Assembly: GCA_963784995.1 (NCBI GenBank)
Contig: CAWATZ010000003.1
Span: forward strand, 558,001 to 622,000
Length of the DNA: 64,000 bases
Direction: 5' to 3'
DNA from: CAWATZ01 sp963784995
GTDB taxonomy: Bacteria; Planctomycetota; Planctomycetia; Gemmatales; Gemmataceae
A program made the position numbers and the translations under genes. How positions within the stretch are numbered: position 1 is the first letter of the stretch; the number at the start of each line of letters is the position of its first letter. The notes beneath the pieces were generated by a model. The model did no database searches and had not been told where the DNA came from. It worked only from the letters and a program-made list of their open reading frames with translations. Shown here one piece after another: positions 1 through 10,140 of the stretch.

Positions 1-651
1 GGCCCGGTCGTAGTAGGAAGCCCGCCCTTCCAGGGTGAGGCTCTCGTCCCACACGATCTCGACCCGCTCGACGTGGTCGCGGTTCCACAACAACTCGAAG
101 ACGCGGTTGGCGAGGCGGAGCCCCAGAATGTTCTGGACCGTCTGCAGGTGCAAGAAGTGGTCGATGCGGAAGATGGCGTTCTCGGGGAAAGACCGATGCA
201 ACAAGCGGTTCAGCGCCTGGGCGGCGGCGAGGTTCTCACCGAACGGTTTCTCGACGACGACCCGGCTCCCCTCCGGCAGGCCAGCCCTGGCCAGGGCTTC
301 GACGGTGGCCGAAAACACCCCCGGCGGCAGGGCCAGGTAGGCCACGACGGGCTCACCGACTGGCTTCAGCGCCGCGGCCACCTCGCCAGGGTCGGTCACC
401 TCGGCACGGCGGTACTCGACGGAAGAGACGAGCGCGTCCCACGACTGGGGGCCGAGGTCGGCGGCGTGACGTTCCAGCGCCTCCCGAACGTGGCGGCGAA
501 ACGTGGCGGTGTCCCAGTCGTGCCGCGCAACGCCGAGCACGGCGAGTCCCGGCGGGAGTTTGCCCGCCGCGTGGAGCCGGGCCAGCGCCGGCATCAGCTC
601 CCGGGAAGTCAGGTCGCCGCTGGCGCCGAAGATGACCAACCGCTGGTTCAT
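1..651 (-). CDS. zwf: glucose-6-phosphate 1-dehydrogenase, N-terminal part (gene runs off the window)
   Basis: The enzyme oxidises glucose-6-phosphate to 6-phosphogluconolactone with NADP, the first step of the oxidative pentose phosphate pathway, in the cytoplasm. The 217 codons visible begin with the family's nucleotide-binding motif GASGDLTSREL near residue 9. Further on comes EKPFGENL, then the active-site region FRIDHFLHLQTVQN, the counterpart of the family's RIDHYLGKETVQN. The ATG at 651 is preceded by GGAGGAAAG, a good ribosome binding site. The reading frame is open to the window edge, so the C-terminal half is missing. It lies 163 nt downstream of the HlyD-like gene on the same strand and could be transcribed separately. 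The identification is confident. I cannot say whether an opcA or pgl gene follows. Confidence 0.93.
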   Translation of the reverse strand, partial: MNQRLVIFGASGDLTSRELMPALARLHAAGKLPPGLAVLGVARHDWDTATFRRHVREALERHAADLGPQSWDALVSSVEYRRAEVTDPGEVAAALKPVGEPVVAYLALPPGVFSATVEALARAGLPEGSRVVVEKPFGENLAAAQALNRLLHRSFPENAIFRIDHFLHLQTVQNILGLRLANRVFELLWNRDHVERVEIVWDESLTLEGRASYYDRA

Positions 652-814
652 GCCGCTTTCCTCCAGCGCGAGACACTGCTTACGGGAGGTTCCTGGGATC
701 TCGATCTCGGAGTGAGGGAGATGGACCTTCTTGTAGGGTAGGAACGATGCTGCCTGCCGGCAACCCACCTCGCCAAACCGGAGCCCGACTCAGGACCCGG
801 GCAAATCGTGTGTA

Positions 815-1870
815 TCAGGGTTTTCTCCCGATCAACACCCGTACCCGCTGGCCAATGCGCAGCGGCGGTTGACCCGGGTCCAGAGCAATGAGACACTCCA
901 GCGTCCGCACGTCGTTCACTTGCAGCGGTTCTTGCAGGACCGAACGCCGCTGCGTGTACCAGTCGGACAGGGCGATGACCCGCCCCCGCCAGACGGTCGG
1001 CTCGCTGCTGTCATCCCGGATCGACGCCTGCTGGCTGATCTGCACGTGCGAGGCGAATTCCTGTTCCACTTCGGCCCGGATGATACGCGGCCCGTCAGGG
1101 CAGAAGAGGATCGCGGCCTGCTTTGGCGCCGCGCCGAGCATTTCGCCCCGGCCGACCAGCACGCGCAGCACCTTGCCATCCGTCGGCGCCCGCAGGCCGC
1201 ACTCCTTCAAACCCTCCTGGGCTTGCTCGAGCCGGGCCTGTCGGGCCTTGACCTCTTCCTCGGCACGGCCAACGTCGGCTGCGGGATCGAGCAGTTTCAG
1301 CTCTTCTAGTTTTGCCCTTTCCGCCTGCCACAGCGCCTCCACCTCTTTCACCTGGTCGCTGGAAACGTCGAGGTCGGTTTTCCTGAGCAGCTGGCGGGCG
1401 TAGAGCTCCGCCTTGCCGTCGCGGACGGATTGGGCGGCGGCCAGGCGGTTGTTCAAGGCGTCGATGGCGGCCCGCATCTGGGCAAGCCTGGACTGGTGTT
1501 GCCGCGGCCGTTTGCGGACCTCCACCAGCTGGATCCGCGCCGCCTTCAGGTCCGCCTCAGCTTCCTGGACGCGCAGACCGGCGGTGGTGTCTTCCAGACG
1601 CAGCAACACGGCGCCCGCCTCGACCGCCTGATTTTCCTCGACCAGCACCTCGGCCACCCGGCCGGGCTGGGTCGGGTACAGCGACGTGACTCCGTGCTTC
1701 ACGTCGACGTGGCCGAAGCAAGCCACCGTTACATCCTCCGGGAAGGACTCGGCCGGTTCGGTGTCGGCGTTGGCCTTCGGGTAGCTCAGCCCGCGCCAGG
1801 TCAGCCCGCACAGCAGCAGCATACTACCCAACAGCCAGCCCGCACTTCGCCAACGCCGCTGGACTGTCAT
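815..1870 (-). CDS. HlyD/DevB-like periplasmic adaptor (membrane fusion protein) of an ABC exporter
   Basis: This is a 351-residue membrane fusion protein that would bridge an inner-membrane ABC permease and an outer-membrane channel. One N-terminal membrane segment (WLLGSMLLLCGLTW) is followed by the two lipoyl half-motifs, VEENQAVEAGAVLLRLED and LRAPTDGKVLRVLVGRGE. They flank a long charged helical hairpin of roughly 110 residues, rich in Ala, Glu, Arg and Gln, and a C-terminal beta domain follows. I chose the ATG at 1870 because AAGGAG sits 6-8 nt upstream. The frame is open further to a TTG at 1900, without a comparable site. It is the last gene of an apparent operon with the permease (54 nt upstream) and the reductase/aminotransferase fusion. 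The pairing with a DevC-like permease suggests the DevBCA exporter family, but no ATPase gene is in view. Confidence 0.85.
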   Translation of the reverse strand: MTVQRRWRSAGWLLGSMLLLCGLTWRGLSYPKANADTEPAESFPEDVTVACFGHVDVKHGVTSLYPTQPGRVAEVLVEENQAVEAGAVLLRLEDTTAGLRVQEAEADLKAARIQLVEVRKRPRQHQSRLAQMRAAIDALNNRLAAAQSVRDGKAELYARQLLRKTDLDVSSDQVKEVEALWQAERAKLEELKLLDPAADVGRAEEEVKARQARLEQAQEGLKECGLRAPTDGKVLRVLVGRGEMLGAAPKQAAILFCPDGPRIIRAEVEQEFASHVQISQQASIRDDSSEPTVWRGRVIALSDWYTQRRSVLQEPLQVNDVRTLECLIALDPGQPPLRIGQRVRVLIGRKP

Positions 1871-1924
1871 GAGAATCTCCTTGGAGGAAAGCCGCTTCAA
1901 GCATTTACCACCCTACGAACACTC

Positions 1925-3043
1925 TTAATGCAACAGCATTGTCAGCTCCACGTGACGCAGGGAGCGCAGGGCCGTCAGCCCCGCCAGCAGAGCCATGGTC
2001 AGGGTCAGACCGCCCGCTGCCCCCAGGACCCACGGCGGCAAGAACACCCGGGCTCCCATCAGGCCGGCCGCGTCGGCCAGGACGAAGGCGGCGGGGAGGG
2101 CCAGCAGGACGCCGGCCACGCCCAGGTACAAGGACTGCGTCACGATCATCAGGCCCATGCGCCAGCGCGGGACGCCGAGGGCCTGCAGTAGCGCATACTC
2201 GCGGAACGACGCTGCCGTCGCCGCGTAGAGCGTCTGGCTGGTGACCACGGCCCCGACCAGCAAGCCCAGCAGGGCACTGCAGCTCAGCGAGATGCCGGCG
2301 CCGCTCATCACCAGCCAGTACCAGCGCGAGCGGAACGAAAACTCTGCGCTGGTGTACGCCGACATGTTGCCATAACGTCGCAAGCGTTCCACGACGTGGG
2401 AGGCGTCTCGGGGATCCCGGCAGCGGGCCAGCACAAAGGTAACTTCGTCGGCCGCGAGCTGCACCAGGCGGCGGGCCGTATCCAGAGAACAAAAGACGTA
2501 CGGCCCTCCCAACCCCTTGAGGCCGCGCACCACTCCCACCATGCGCACCCGGGTTCCGGCGACTCGGCCGAACTCGCCGACCCCGGTCGTCAGGCCCAAC
2601 CGAACCAGGTCGGCCTCGTCCACAACCACCGTTTTGGGCTCGGCCAGCTTCCTGCGCAGGTCCGGCGTCAGTTGCTTGACGGCGCCGAGGGCATTCTCGT
2701 GCAGCCGGCAGCCGATGATGACCGTGTTCTCCGTGCCGCCGTGCGGCTTGGCCCAGCCATTGAACATCTGCACGTAGGGCTCCGTCTCGACGACCTCCGG
2801 CAGCACGTCCAGCCGGTTCCGCCAGCGCTCGGGTATCGCTTCGCCGACGTCAACGCTCACCACGTGAGGCGGCCCCACCCAGACGTCAGCCGTCGTGTTG
2901 TCGATGGGGATCGATACCATCGAGAAGGTTCCCAGCAGCAGGCCGAGTTGCTGCGAAACCAGCAAGGCACTGAACATCACCGCCAGCATGGCAGGCAGGT
3001 AGCGTTGCCGGTCGTACCAGAGGATTGCCAGAGCGTAATCCAT
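1925..3043 (-). CDS. ABC transporter permease, FtsX/DevC type
   Basis: This 372-residue inner-membrane permease has the MacB/FtsX topology. An N-terminal membrane helix lies at about residues 15-40. A large periplasmic domain spans about 45-240, and three C-terminal helices lie at about 245-270, 295-322 and 335-358 (the last contains VLGAAGGLTLTMALLAGL). Such permeases move lipids, peptides or siderophores by a mechanotransmission cycle with an adaptor protein. The HlyD-like neighbour makes the cyanobacterial heterocyst glycolipid exporter pair DevB-DevC the closest named analogue. The start ATG at 3043 has only a weak upstream purine stretch, but the aminotransferase gene ends 17 nt before it, so translation may be coupled. 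The cognate ATPase (DevA/MacB-like) is not in this window and must be encoded elsewhere or shared. Exact substrate unknown. Confidence 0.82.
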   Translation of the reverse strand: MDYALAILWYDRQRYLPAMLAVMFSALLVSQQLGLLLGTFSMVSIPIDNTTADVWVGPPHVVSVDVGEAIPERWRNRLDVLPEVVETEPYVQMFNGWAKPHGGTENTVIIGCRLHENALGAVKQLTPDLRRKLAEPKTVVVDEADLVRLGLTTGVGEFGRVAGTRVRMVGVVRGLKGLGGPYVFCSLDTARRLVQLAADEVTFVLARCRDPRDASHVVERLRRYGNMSAYTSAEFSFRSRWYWLVMSGAGISLSCSALLGLLVGAVVTSQTLYAATAASFREYALLQALGVPRWRMGLMIVTQSLYLGVAGVLLALPAAFVLADAAGLMGARVFLPPWVLGAAGGLTLTMALLAGLTALRSLRHVELTMLLH

Positions 3044-3060
3044 GAAGCGATCTCGATTCG

Positions 3061-5688
3061 TCAGGAACCAACGAGCTGGGGATCAACGTGATGGGTGCCG
3101 ATCGATTTGCGGATGATGCTGTCCACCGTTTGAAACACGAATTGCAACTCCTGACAGGTGGACTCCAGCGCCTCCAGGAAGCGGCCCACCTCCTCCTCAG
3201 TGATGGTCAACGGCGGCTGAATCCGCAGCACGCGCGGATTGGAGCGCGCCACCTGCGTGTAGATGCCGTGGACTTGCAGCAGGATCTGCATGGCGTACAG
3301 GCCGGGGATCGAGTGAATCAAGTCGTCCAGGTTCGGCACCAGGAACGCGGTGGCGCCGGAGGGGTCCGTGCCCTTGAAGTGGGCGACTACGGTGTTTTGG
3401 ATCGGCTGGAACTCCAGTCCCAGCATCAGGCCGCGGCCACGCACCCTCGGACGAGGTCGCATCGGCCGGCCAAATCCTGCAATCCCTGCTGTAACTGCTG
3501 GCCGCGCGCCCGCGCATTGGCGCACAGGTCCTCGTCGCGCAAGACGCGCAGCGTCGCCAGGCCGGCGGCGCAGGCCAGGCTGCCGCCGCCAAACGTGCTC
3601 GTGTGCAAGGCGAACGTCTGCGCCGAGCCGTAAGCTTTCATCCACAAATCGCGCCGGCAGAGCATCGCTCCCAGCGGGACGAGGCCGCCGCCGAGCGACT
3701 TGGCCAGGGTCAGAACGTCCGGCTCGACTCCTTCCTCGTCCACGGCGAACAGCGTCCCCGTCCGTCCAAGCCCGGTCTGCACCTCATCCACGATCAGCAG
3801 CGTGCCGGTCGCCCGGCACAATTCCTGAGCAGCCCGCAGGTAGCCGGCCGGCGGCACGATCATGCCGCCTTCGCCCTGGATCGGCTCGACGATGAAGGCC
3901 GCGAAACGCCGGGTGTGCAAGCTGCGTTCGAGGGCGGACACGTCGCCGAAGGGGACCGTCTGGCACTCCGGCAGCAGCGGGCCGAAGGGGCGCTGATAGA
4001 CCCCGTTGCCGGTCACGGACAGCGAGCCAAGCGATTTGCCGTGGAAGGACCGCTCGCAGGAGAGCAACCCGGGCCGCTGAGTCGTGGCCCGGGCCAGCTT
4101 CAGGCCCGCTTCGACGGCCTCGGTGCCACTGTTGGCGAAAAAGACCATCTCCAGACCTGGCGGCGCCAGGGCGACGAGCTGCTCGGCCAGGGCGGCGGCC
4201 AGGGGGTTGATCGCCGCCGGCGTGAAACCGGACGCTTGCTCGTCCAGGGCGGCGCGAACGGAGCGAACCACGGCCGGATGGTTGTGCCCCAGATTCAGCG
4301 CGCCGAACCCGGCCACGAAGTCGAGGTACGCCTTGCCGTCGGCGTCCCACAGCTCATTGCCCAGGCCGCGCACGAACGTCTTGACGAAGCCATTGTTGCG
4401 CCCCAGCCCCACCAGGACCGGATTGACGTAGCGCTCGTGGAGCTGGGAGGCCCGGCCGGCAAGCTGAGCGATGGTTGGTCCGGCCGGCGGCAGCGGGGCC
4501 TTTGGATGGCACGTCCCATTGGTGTGGACACCGTTGCACGCCGACGAGCCTCCCCCGTAAGGGGGGGGGCCTCCCCGGGGCGGCGACGCACCGTCGCCTT
4601 GCGGAATCGTGCCAGAGCGGATGGCTCCAGTTTTTGTCCGAATGAGAAGAGCTGCGCGAAATCGAAGCCGTGTTTGCGGGCCAGGCCGCCGATCTCTTCA
4701 ATCCGATCGAGGTTGAGGTCGCGTCCCAGCGAGAAGCACTCGGCGCGCTCTTCCAGGGCCAGCACCATCGTCTCACCCAGGCAGCACGGGACGACGCCCT
4801 GGTAAAAGCCGAGGAACATCGAGTCGCGCGGCATCGTGTCCGGCACGCGCGCCAGTCCGCCGGAGAGCAGCAGCACGTCGTCCCGTGGGGCCTTCGGCCG
4901 CATGACGTCGGTGGGCACGGCCACGTCGATCACCACGCTGCCCGGCAGCAGCAGGGCCGGATCGATGCAGTCTCCCGTCGAGGTTGCCGACACCACCACG
5001 CGCGCCGGGAGAGAGCCTCGGGGATCTCGACGAGGAATTCCGCGGACAGGTCAGCGGCCAACCGCGAAGTGCGCGGCGACGGCCGACGGCCAACCAGCAG
5101 CAGACGACGGCAGCGCGGGGCCAGCCAGCGCGCCGCGGCGGCGGCGATGCTGCCGGGGATGCCAACCACCGCAACCGTCTCGCGGCGCAGATCGATGTCC
5201 GTTTCCGTGCAGGCGATCAGCAGGCTCTGTAACGCCGCGTAGACGGTCAAGTTGTTGCCGGTCGTCACCGGCAGCGGCCCGCGCTGAGCGAGATGCTCGC
5301 CCTGTCCTCCCACGATGCCGGTCATCGACCCGAGTCCGACGACGCGAGCCCCCCACTCGGCGGCGCGATCGACCGCCTGCTCCATGAACTCGATCGCCTG
5401 ACCGGGGTCTTCGAGGATGCTCCGCGCGTCCATCGGCACCTCGTACAACCGTCCATCCGCCCGCGCCCCCGTGTGAGACACCAGTCCGGCCAGCTCATCG
5501 ACCATGCGGGCCTCGGGAATCGCGTCGGCCGCCGATGCCTGCTTCACGGCCTCTGTCGCGCTGTGCAGATCGAGGCAGAATTGCAGGATGTTGTTGCCCC
5601 AGTTGTGGCGCAGCACGCCGCCCGCATCGAGCTGCAACAGTTCCCTGGTCTCGTTGGTGAGAGGATGACAGAGGAAGCCGAATTTCAT
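3061..5688 (-). CDS. Fusion of acyl-ACP-reductase-like domain and class III PLP aminotransferase (three frame breaks)
   Basis: About 875 codons, read in four frame segments: 5688 to about 4990, about 4990 to 4565, about 4530 to 3430, and about 3480 to 3061. The N-terminal 380 residues resemble cyanobacterial long-chain acyl-ACP reductase. There is a Rossmann stretch VAVVGIPGSIAAAAARWLAP, and near its end CCLGETMVLALEERAECFSLGRD, matching the AAR segment around the essential cysteine (shown here in part only). The C-terminal 440 residues are a fold-type I aminotransferase. NSGTEAVEAGLKLAR, LLIVDEVQTGLGRTG and LAKSLGGGLVPLGAM give the PLP phosphate site, the PLP-ring Asp and the Schiff-base Lys. 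The inferred chemistry is thioester to aldehyde to amine. The first gene of the operon with the permease and HlyD genes. ATG 5688 has a poor ribosome binding site. The breaks look like indels because protein similarity resumes immediately after each. A genuine pseudogene is the alternative. Confidence 0.72.
4548..4598. repeat. GC-rich double hairpin at a frame break inside the reductase/aminotransferase gene
   Basis: GCCTCCCCC, a GTAA loop and a run of nine G followed by CC form a near-palindrome at 4548-4571. A second small hairpin, GGCGAC/GTCGCC with a 5-nt loop, follows at 4582-4598. It falls in the linker between the reductase-like and aminotransferase domains, where the frame changes. 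The nine-G run is the likeliest place for a miscounted base. It may also be a small inserted element, since the linker here codes for low-complexity Pro/Gly/Arg. Confidence 0.55.
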
Positions 5689-5699
5689 GAGAGGTAATC

Positions 5700-5743
5700 C
5701 CCACCGTTGTGGCACGGTCTCCCGACCGTGCCACAACGGTGGG
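5700..5743. repeat. Perfect 19-nt inverted repeat upstream of the reductase/aminotransferase gene
   Basis: Arms at 5700-5718 and 5725-5743 are perfectly complementary (CCCACCGTTGTGGCACGGT and its complement) around a 6-nt loop CTCCCG. It lies only 11 nt before the ATG of the minus-strand fusion gene, so it would be in its 5' leader if transcription starts upstream. There it could hinder translation or transcription. No T-run follows. Confidence 0.75.
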
Positions 5744-5898
5744 ATAACTTTGGTGTCAAGCTATGTCGATTGATTAGCACGTCCTGTGCCGTGGCTTGGC
5801 GAAGTAATTGCCCGAGGACGACAAAGTGTCACCGGGCTCTCTCGGGGAAGCCAGACAATCGTGGATCTGGTAGCCGATTTGCCAGGCTGGTGAAACAG

Positions 5899-7506
<1,608 letters not shown>

Positions 7507-7695
7507 GCGTTTCTCCTCTGGCGGGAGTCCGGCCCCGCGCGCCTGGAGTGCGCTGCACGCTCGGGTCGCCCCAGGTATTGGCCGGCACGTTTTCCCCCTT
7601 GCTTTCCTAAGCGTGGCAGGCGGACAGCGCACTGGCGGTTTGCCGCGGACGTTGCTCGAACACCTGCCGCCGCGACGTGACGATCCGCTGCCGAC

Positions 7696-7887
7696 TTACT
7701 CTTTCGCCGGAGGGGCGGACTTCTGCTTGGCAATTTCGCGCCAGACTTCTTCCCGGTGGACCGCGACCTTGGCCGGCGCGGAGATACCCAGCTGGACGCG
7801 ATTGCCTTCGACCGAGATGACGGTGACCACCAGTTCGGACTGGGGCACCACGATGCGTTCGCCGACCTTGCGACTGAGGACGAGCAT
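7696..7887 (-). CDS. csrA: Carbon storage regulator CsrA
   Basis: CsrA is a small RNA-binding dimer that blocks or exposes ribosome binding sites by gripping GGA motifs in leader hairpins. The 63 residues begin MLVLSRKVGERIVV, the near-invariant CsrA start, followed by VTVISVEGNRVQLGISAP and VAVHREEVW, the second RNA-contact strand. AAGGAGGG precedes the ATG at 7887. It follows the small membrane protein gene by 31 nt and precedes the sigma-54 activator by 189 nt, all on the minus strand. Both csrA and its neighbour could therefore share the TetR promoter. The length is normal for the family. The C-terminal tail KQKSAPPAKE is presumably disordered. Confidence 0.97.
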   Translation of the reverse strand: MLVLSRKVGERIVVPQSELVVTVISVEGNRVQLGISAPAKVAVHREEVWREIAKQKSAPPAKE

Positions 7888-7918
7888 GACCAACCCTCCT
7901 TGAAGTAGTGCTCTTCGT

Positions 7919-8260
7919 CTATTCCCGCCGTCCGCTCCGGGCGTAGTCCGCCCGAGGGCGTTGCCCAACGTGCCCGTGGGAGGAAATGAACCGTTTCTCC
8001 CTGGCTTTCCCGTGCTGTTCCCGGGCGATCTCGTTTGCCGCGTAGGCATCCAGGACCGTGCTCCAGCGCCGCCAGGCCCAGCTGCGGTAAAGCCCGACGA
8101 GCCCGAGGAGTCCTGCCAGGCCGAGGACCGTGCCAGCCAGCACGACCTGAATTCCGCCCTGGGCCAGCCAGAACCAAACCCCAGCGGCCAACCCCACGAG
8201 GAACGCGGCGAAGCCAATCAGAGACCTGGGCTGTCGGCGGTCAATCCCGTTGCTTGACAT
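7919..8260 (-). CDS. Small membrane protein with two transmembrane helices, unknown function
   Basis: I do not recognise this 113-residue protein. It shows two hydrophobic helices, about residues 14-36 (LIGFAAFLVGLAAGVWFW) and 38-62 (VVLAGTVLGLAGLLGLVGLY). A positively charged C-terminal half of about 50 residues follows (HGKAREKRF, RPRADYARSGRRE) and would lie in the cytoplasm. The ATG at 8260 was chosen because the protein makes sense as an N-terminally anchored membrane protein from there. The ribosome binding site is weak, and the frame is open further upstream across the end of the TetR gene. It lies 53 nt after the TetR gene and 31 nt before csrA on the same strand, so it is probably co-transcribed with them. 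Confidence 0.6.
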   Translation of the reverse strand: MSSNGIDRRQPRSLIGFAAFLVGLAAGVWFWLAQGGIQVVLAGTVLGLAGLLGLVGLYRSWAWRRWSTVLDAYAANEIAREQHGKAREKRFISSHGHVGQRPRADYARSGRRE

Positions 8261-8313
8261 GGAGAAGCCTTCAATCAGTGAGTGCTTACGCACCAGGGCG
8301 GCCGAAAAAAAAA

Positions 8314-9006
8314 CTAGCCCATCAGCAGAGCCAGGGCCTGCGGGTTGTAGTGCCGCTGGATCACCTCTTCCTTGAGGCCCAGACCGCGGAGGGCGAACCA
8401 GACCACTTGCTCCACCAGTTTCTCGCGCGGCACCCCGTAATCCATGGCAGGCTCTGCGGGCAGCAGCAGCACCATGATCATGGAGGCCAGGTTCTGAGCA
8501 AACCAGCCGCCCAGGCCGGTTGAAATCGGTCCCGGGCTGGCATCGCCGGCGGCGATCGCCGCCTGGAGGCACTCCTCCATCTTGCCAGCCCACTGGGCGG
8601 GCAGCCCCTTCAGGAACAGGCGGGCGAAGTCGCCGTCCTCCGCCAGGCTGCGCAGCATCAGGCGGCGCTGGATCGCCTCGTCGGCATCGGCTGCCAGGGG
8701 CCGACCCACCTTGTGCGAAACCAGCAGATGCACCAGCAACACGAGGGCGGACGTGGACGGCTCCAGAGCCAGCAGCCGTTCGACCGTTCCCGGCTCCTTC
8801 TCCTGGCAGCAGGAATGCATCATGGCCGAGTACAGAGCCTCCTTGTCGGGGAAATGCTTGAACAGGAGGCCCTCGGAGACCCCCGCTGCTTCCGCCAGCG
8901 CGCGCGTGGTGGTGCCGTGGAACCCTTTTTCGGCGAAGACCTGGCGAACCGCCTTGATGATGGCCGCCCGCCGCTCGGCACTGGATAACTTGGACGTTGG
9001 TTTCAT
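8314..9006 (-). CDS. TetR family transcriptional regulator
   Basis: A 230-residue repressor of TetR type. The N-terminal DNA-binding domain is clear: RRAAIIKAVRQVFAEKGFHG then TTTRALAEAAGVSEGLLFKHF, the helix-turn-helix followed by the typical FxxKE(A/G)L continuation (PDKEALYSAMM). The C-terminal ligand-binding domain (about residues 70-230) is helical and not specific enough to predict a ligand. A consensus sigma-70 promoter lies directly upstream, with a 10-nt palindrome over its -10 element, which suits autorepression. Downstream on the same strand come a small membrane protein gene and csrA. The regulated genes may be these neighbours or a distant efflux or lipid locus. The first ATG of the frame is used. 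Its upstream Shine-Dalgarno is weak (GAGTAAGAG). Confidence 0.92.
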   Translation of the reverse strand: MKPTSKLSSAERRAAIIKAVRQVFAEKGFHGTTTRALAEAAGVSEGLLFKHFPDKEALYSAMMHSCCQEKEPGTVERLLALEPSTSALVLLVHLLVSHKVGRPLAADADEAIQRRLMLRSLAEDGDFARLFLKGLPAQWAGKMEECLQAAIAAGDASPGPISTGLGGWFAQNLASMIMVLLLPAEPAMDYGVPREKLVEQVVWFALRGLGLKEEVIQRHYNPQALALLMG

Positions 9007-9033
9007 CTGTGTCTGTCTCTTACTCCAGTGGAA

Positions 9034-9062
9034 AGTATATACTCACTCACCCGAGGTGTCAA
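9034..9062 (-). promoter_or_regulatory. Sigma-70-type promoter of the TetR operon with overlapping palindrome
   Basis: Read on the minus strand, TTGACA (9062-9057) is followed after exactly 17 nt by TATACT (9039-9034), an almost perfect housekeeping promoter. The palindrome AGTATATACT (9034-9043) covers the -10 box and is a plausible operator for the TetR protein whose ATG is 28 nt downstream. Confidence 0.75.
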
Positions 9063-9227
9063 GCGCGAGCGCCTGGACTGTGACTGGCCTTCTCCAAAGG
9101 AGCAGCCGGGAAAGCCCGGTAATGACATTTCGACAAATCTGTTCACCGTGGCGCGGGGCTGGTGCAAATCAGTCACCTCGCCTATAGTTACTTGGTTGCC
9201 GAGGATGTTCCAAAAAGGAGAAGCCGC

Positions 9228-9791
9228 ATGACAGCCGCGATCAGCCCCGCCGTGCCGCGCTCTGGGCCCCAGGAGCGCACCGATGATGAGCCTCTCTTCG
9301 AGATCATCGACGGACAGCGTGTGGAGTTATCACCCATGAGCATTCTGGCCAGCAGAGTTGCCTCCAATCTTCAAAGCCGCCTGGGACATTACCTTCTCGG
9401 CAATCCCGTGGGCGAAGCCTTGATGGAAACGCTGTTCCGTCTGCCGCTGCCGGTGGATCGCAATCGTCGTCCGGATGTGGCGTTTGTCTCGGCGCGGACC
9501 ATCGCCCAGGCTCCAGCGCAACCGGGTTCGGACAATGCCTGGGCCGTCCTCCCCGAGTTGATGGTGGAAGTCGTCAGCCCCAACGATCTCGCTGAAGACG
9601 TCATCGAACGCCTCAATGAATACTTTGCCGCCGGGACCAAATTGGTCTGGATCGTGTACCCCACGCAGCGGCTCCTCTACGTCTGCGAGTCGCCGCGCCA
9701 GGTGCGCATCCTGGGCGATGCGGACGAATTGGACGGTGGCGCCGTGTTGCCAGGGTTCCGCATTCCCCTCGCGTCTTTGTTTCCGGCGTAG
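9228..9791 (+). CDS. Uma2 family protein (PD-(D/E)XK-like putative endonuclease, DUF820)
   Basis: A 187-residue member of the Uma2/DUF820 family, which is strongly expanded in cyanobacteria and planctomycetes and has a restriction-endonuclease-like fold. Recognisable parts are FEIIDGQRVELSPMS near residue 25 and RRPDVAFVSA (the first catalytic Asp region). LPELMVEVVSPNDLAEDV (E-V-V-S-P, the hallmark) and GTKLVWIVYPTQRLLYVC follow. The ATG at 9228 follows AAAAAGGAG at good spacing, so the longer open frame from 9162 is not used. It stands alone between the divergent TetR gene and the ECF sigma factor. Despite the endonuclease label, no biological role is established for most members. Confidence 0.9.
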   Translation: MTAAISPAVPRSGPQERTDDEPLFEIIDGQRVELSPMSILASRVASNLQSRLGHYLLGNPVGEALMETLFRLPLPVDRNRRPDVAFVSARTIAQAPAQPGSDNAWAVLPELMVEVVSPNDLAEDVIERLNEYFAAGTKLVWIVYPTQRLLYVCESPRQVRILGDADELDGGAVLPGFRIPLASLFPA

Positions 9792-10140
9792 GACAATGGG
9801 ACATTACCTGGCCGCCTCCGCCGCGGCTCCCGACGCGGTGGCGGTCGGCGACCCGGCCTCGGCCGTGGTGACCTGGAGCGTGGTTTTCTTCCGCCAGTGC
9901 TGCTCGGGGCACCTGCTGGTGTTTGAGTTCGCTCTCGCACCGCCGCTGCGAACCTGAAAAAATCCTGTCGCATTCTCTGTCCACCGGGCGGCATCGTGTC
10001 CGGACTCCCGGAGGCAGGTGCTTGTTGTCACTGCTGAAGCACACGCTGTTGACCTCATCCGTTCTTCAGGGCGTGGCTCCCGGCCAGCAAACCTGGTAGG
10101 ATCAAGCTCGTTTCCACTGCCATTCGGGAGGTGACTCTCC
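9792..10140. other. Intergenic region before the ECF sigma gene, no recognised feature
   Basis: These 349 nt lie between Uma2 and the sigma factor. Short open frames exist on both strands, but none has a start with a ribosome binding site or protein-like composition. A promoter for the sigma factor should be here. I could not pick out a convincing -35/-10 pair. Confidence 0.4.
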
